From: Cryomorphaceae bacterium
Lineage (GTDB): Bacteria; Bacteroidota; Bacteroidia; Flavobacteriales; Schleiferiaceae
DNA: 6,943 bases
Direction of reading: 5' to 3'
Assembly (NCBI GenBank): GCA_003445735.1
Contig: DMCR01000078.1
Span: 1-6,943, forward strand
Within the stretch, counting starts at the first letter, position 1. Each line of letters begins with the position of its first letter. Of this stretch, positions 4,964 through 6,943 are shown in pieces. The notes under the pieces are model-generated. The model was not told the DNA's origin. It made no database searches and saw only the letters and a program-made list of their open reading frames with translations. The translations under genes were made by a program, and so were the position numbers.

Positions 4964-6943
4964 TTAGAACTGTTGGCCAATGATGAAGTGCGTTTGCCAT
5001 CCGCTGGCCCCCAAACCGTTCGGCATAGGATCGAAGCCGTAAGCAACGTCCACTCCCATCAAACCAAACATAGGCATGAAGATGCGCAAACCAACTCCAG
5101 CACTACGTTTCAAGTTAAACGCACGGTAGTCCCAGAAATTGTCGTAGTTATTTCCGCCTTCCAAGAACGCCAATGGGAACACCTGAGCCGAAGGATTGTT
5201 GGCAAGGATGTATCGGAATTCAAGGATGTATTTGTTGTACAGCGCACCACCTCCAGCTGGAGTAATGGAGTTGTTTTGGTAGCCACGTAGACCAATTATC
5301 TCGCGGCCGTCGATCACGAAATTAGCCAAACCATCACCCCCAACATAGAAACGTTCGAACGGAGGCAAGCCTAAATCTTTGTTGTACGAGCCAAGGTATC
5401 CAAATTCCCCGTGGGTGCGGATAACGAACTTCGAGGTGATGGGCGCGAACCAATCTGCGTTTAACTTCCATTTATGGTACTCCACCAATCTGAAGCGCTC
5501 CTCACTGCTCAAGCTCTTGTAATCAATATCCTTATTGAACATACTAAACGGCGGGGTCAATTCCGCTGCAAAGCTCAACTGCGAACCGCGCGTTGGGAAG
5601 ATCGGCACGTCGGTGTTGTTGCGGCCCAAAGTAAACTTGTAGTTCACATTGTTCGAGATCCCCTTGTTGTAGTTCAAAAACCCTGTAGGGAAGTTGTCCA
5701 AATTAAAGCGGCGGAATTCCAAGCCTTGGTATAGGGTGAAGTAATCATCCGGCCATTTTAAACGCTGTCCTAGTCCGAAGTTTACCCCCGTAATGTACAG
5801 GCTCTGACGATTCGGGTCGTTCGCGCGTACCCCGTTACTCTGAACGTTGTGATAAATGGTGGCTGTGAAGCTGTTCGGCTTTCTACCGCCCAACCATGGT
5901 TCGGTGAACGAGGCGTTGTAGCTCTGGAAGTACAAACCGTTCGACTGCGCACGCAGATTGATGCTTTGTCCATCACCCGTCGGCAACGGTTGCCAAGCAC
6001 GTTTGTTGTTGATGTTGCGTGCAGAGAAGTTGTTGAAGTTCAAACCAAAGGTGCCTACTACTCGGCCGGCACCCCAACCTCCTTGCAATTCAAGCTGAGA
6101 GGTTGAACGCTCCACTACGGTGTATTCCAAATCTACGGTACCCGTTTGCGGATCCGGTACTGGATTCACACCGATCTGTGTTTGATCGAAATAGCCTAGC
6201 TGTGCCAACTCTCTAATGGTACGCTGAATCATCGCTTTCGAGAATAGATCACCCGGCTTGGTACGGACCTCGCGATAAATCACATGGTCATTTGTACGCT
6301 CGTTTCCGGTAATGCTCACCTTGCGGATGGTCGCTTGGCGACCTTCTTGAATTCTAATCTCGATGTCGATGGTGTCATTCTGTACGTTCTTCTCAATAGG
6401 CACCACTTGTGAGAAGAGGTAGCCGTTGTTCAAGTAGATCGATGCTACATCGTTCCCGTTTGGGTCGAAGCTCACGCGTTCATTTAAATGCTGGCTGTCA
6501 TAGATATCGCCTCTGTTAATTTTCAAGATACTCTTGAGGATCGGCGTGTCATATTTCGTGTTTCCAACGAAGGTGATATCTCCAAAGTAGAACTTGCGTC
6601 CTTCTTCTACGGTAATTTCAACATTGATGAGCTCGCCGTCCAGGGCATATGAGGTGTCCGATACCACACGGGCATCGCGGTACCCTAAGCTGTTGTATTT
6701 CGTCACGACGGCCTTGAGGTCTTCGCGGTACTCTTTCTTGCGGAGCTTTGACACCTTGAAGATGGCCTTGCCTTTCATCTTGGTGTTTTTCATCGCTTTC
6801 AGGAGCACCTTGTCGCTCACGGCTTCGTTGCCGTGGAAAATTATTTCGTTGATTTTCACGCGCTCCCCAGGGTTTACTCGGAAACCGAGGATGACCGCAT
6901 GGTTGAAGTTTGTATCAACATCTTGAACGATATCTACACTAGC
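4964..6943 (-). CDS. bamA: outer membrane protein assembly factor BamA (5' end missing)
   Basis: The last 659 codons of BamA, the Omp85 protein that inserts beta-barrel proteins into the outer membrane. The frame is open to the right edge, reading ASVDIVQDVDTN at the cut. A GTG at 6859 is not the true start, because coding sequence continues past it. Three POTRA domains are visible, at about 29-112 (INEIIFHGN), 118-203 (FGDITFVGN, with the FDPNGND segment) and 205-280 (IRKVSITGN), followed by the 16-strand barrel (about 282-659). The barrel contains the loop-6 motif LRGY (552-555) after VGGDG and ends in FIIGQQF, an aromatic C-terminal signal typical of outer-membrane proteins. Bacteroidota BamA is usually around 850 residues, so about 200 residues (signal peptide and likely two POTRAs) are missing. 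It leads the bamA-skp-skp cluster here; undecaprenyl diphosphate synthase often lies upstream in relatives. Confidence 0.96.
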   Translation of the reverse strand, partial: ASVDIVQDVDTNFNHAVILGFRVNPGERVKINEIIFHGNEAVSDKVLLKAMKNTKMKGKAIFKVSKLRKKEYREDLKAVVTKYNSLGYRDARVVSDTSYALDGELINVEITVEEGRKFYFGDITFVGNTKYDTPILKSILKINRGDIYDSQHLNERVSFDPNGNDVASIYLNNGYLFSQVVPIEKNVQNDTIDIEIRIQEGRQATIRKVSITGNERTNDHVIYREVRTKPGDLFSKAMIQRTIRELAQLGYFDQTQIGVNPVPDPQTGTVDLEYTVVERSTSQLELQGGWGAGRVVGTFGLNFNNFSARNINNKRAWQPLPTGDGQSINLRAQSNGLYFQSYNASFTEPWLGGRKPNSFTATIYHNVQSNGVRANDPNRQSLYITGVNFGLGQRLKWPDDYFTLYQGLEFRRFNLDNFPTGFLNYNKGISNNVNYKFTLGRNNTDVPIFPTRGSQLSFAAELTPPFSMFNKDIDYKSLSSEERFRLVEYHKWKLNADWFAPITSKFVIRTHGEFGYLGSYNKDLGLPPFERFYVGGDGLANFVIDGREIIGLRGYQNNSITPAGGGALYNKYILEFRYILANNPSAQVFPLAFLEGGNNYDNFWDYRAFNLKRSAGVGLRIFMPMFGLMGVDVAYGFDPMPNGLGASGWQTHFIIGQQF

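Noticed and set aside
4945..5046. Upstream extension of the first Skp gene by 34 codons
   Set aside because: It overlaps the bamA 3' end and would bury the signal peptide; the ATG at 4944 places the signal peptide at the N-terminus.

Overview
The window looks like chromosomal DNA from a Gram-negative member of the Bacteroidota, most likely a flavobacterium-like lineage with a fairly balanced base composition. The main evidence is the order bamA, OmpH/Skp, OmpH/Skp, murI, which is typical of that phylum. Supporting signs are the FDPNGND segment in the BamA POTRA region, a lipoprotein-type M1 peptidase of the leukotriene A4 hydrolase type, and the absence of clear Shine-Dalgarno sequences before any start codon. 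The assignment is inferred from gene content and recalled family features; no search was run.

Layout on the minus strand, in transcription order from the right edge: a 5'-truncated bamA (4964-6943, running off the window), then two tandem OmpH/Skp periplasmic chaperone genes (4435-4944 and 3915-4424). These are separated by 19 and 10 bases and probably form one operon. The second chaperone gene ends in a perfect inverted repeat across its stop codon, followed by a strong intrinsic terminator (3859-3890). Glutamate racemase murI (3054-3839) begins only 19 bases past the terminator, so it lies in the classical cluster but is partly insulated from it. A second minus-strand pair follows on the left: an LTA4H-type M1 aminopeptidase lipoprotein (717-2669) and an AlkD-type DNA glycosylase (10-717), joined by a one-base TAATG stop/start overlap.

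The only plus-strand gene is a small four-helix membrane protein of the YvlD/phage-holin-4_2 family (2704-3057). It diverges from the aminopeptidase gene across 34 bases and converges with murI, the two stop codons overlapping by four bases.

Functionally, the right half is envelope biogenesis. BamA folds and inserts outer-membrane proteins, the Skp-like proteins probably carry unfolded clients to it across the periplasm, and MurI supplies D-glutamate for peptidoglycan. The left half combines peptide trimming outside the cytoplasm with alkylated-base repair. Every gene belongs to a known family and none looks disrupted. The window is very gene-dense, with no non-coding stretch over about 75 bases. 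I found no mobile element, CRISPR array, RNA gene or clearly undescribed system. The more unusual points are the close residue match of the peptidase to LTA4H, the gene-junction arrangements, and the tandem hairpins before murI.
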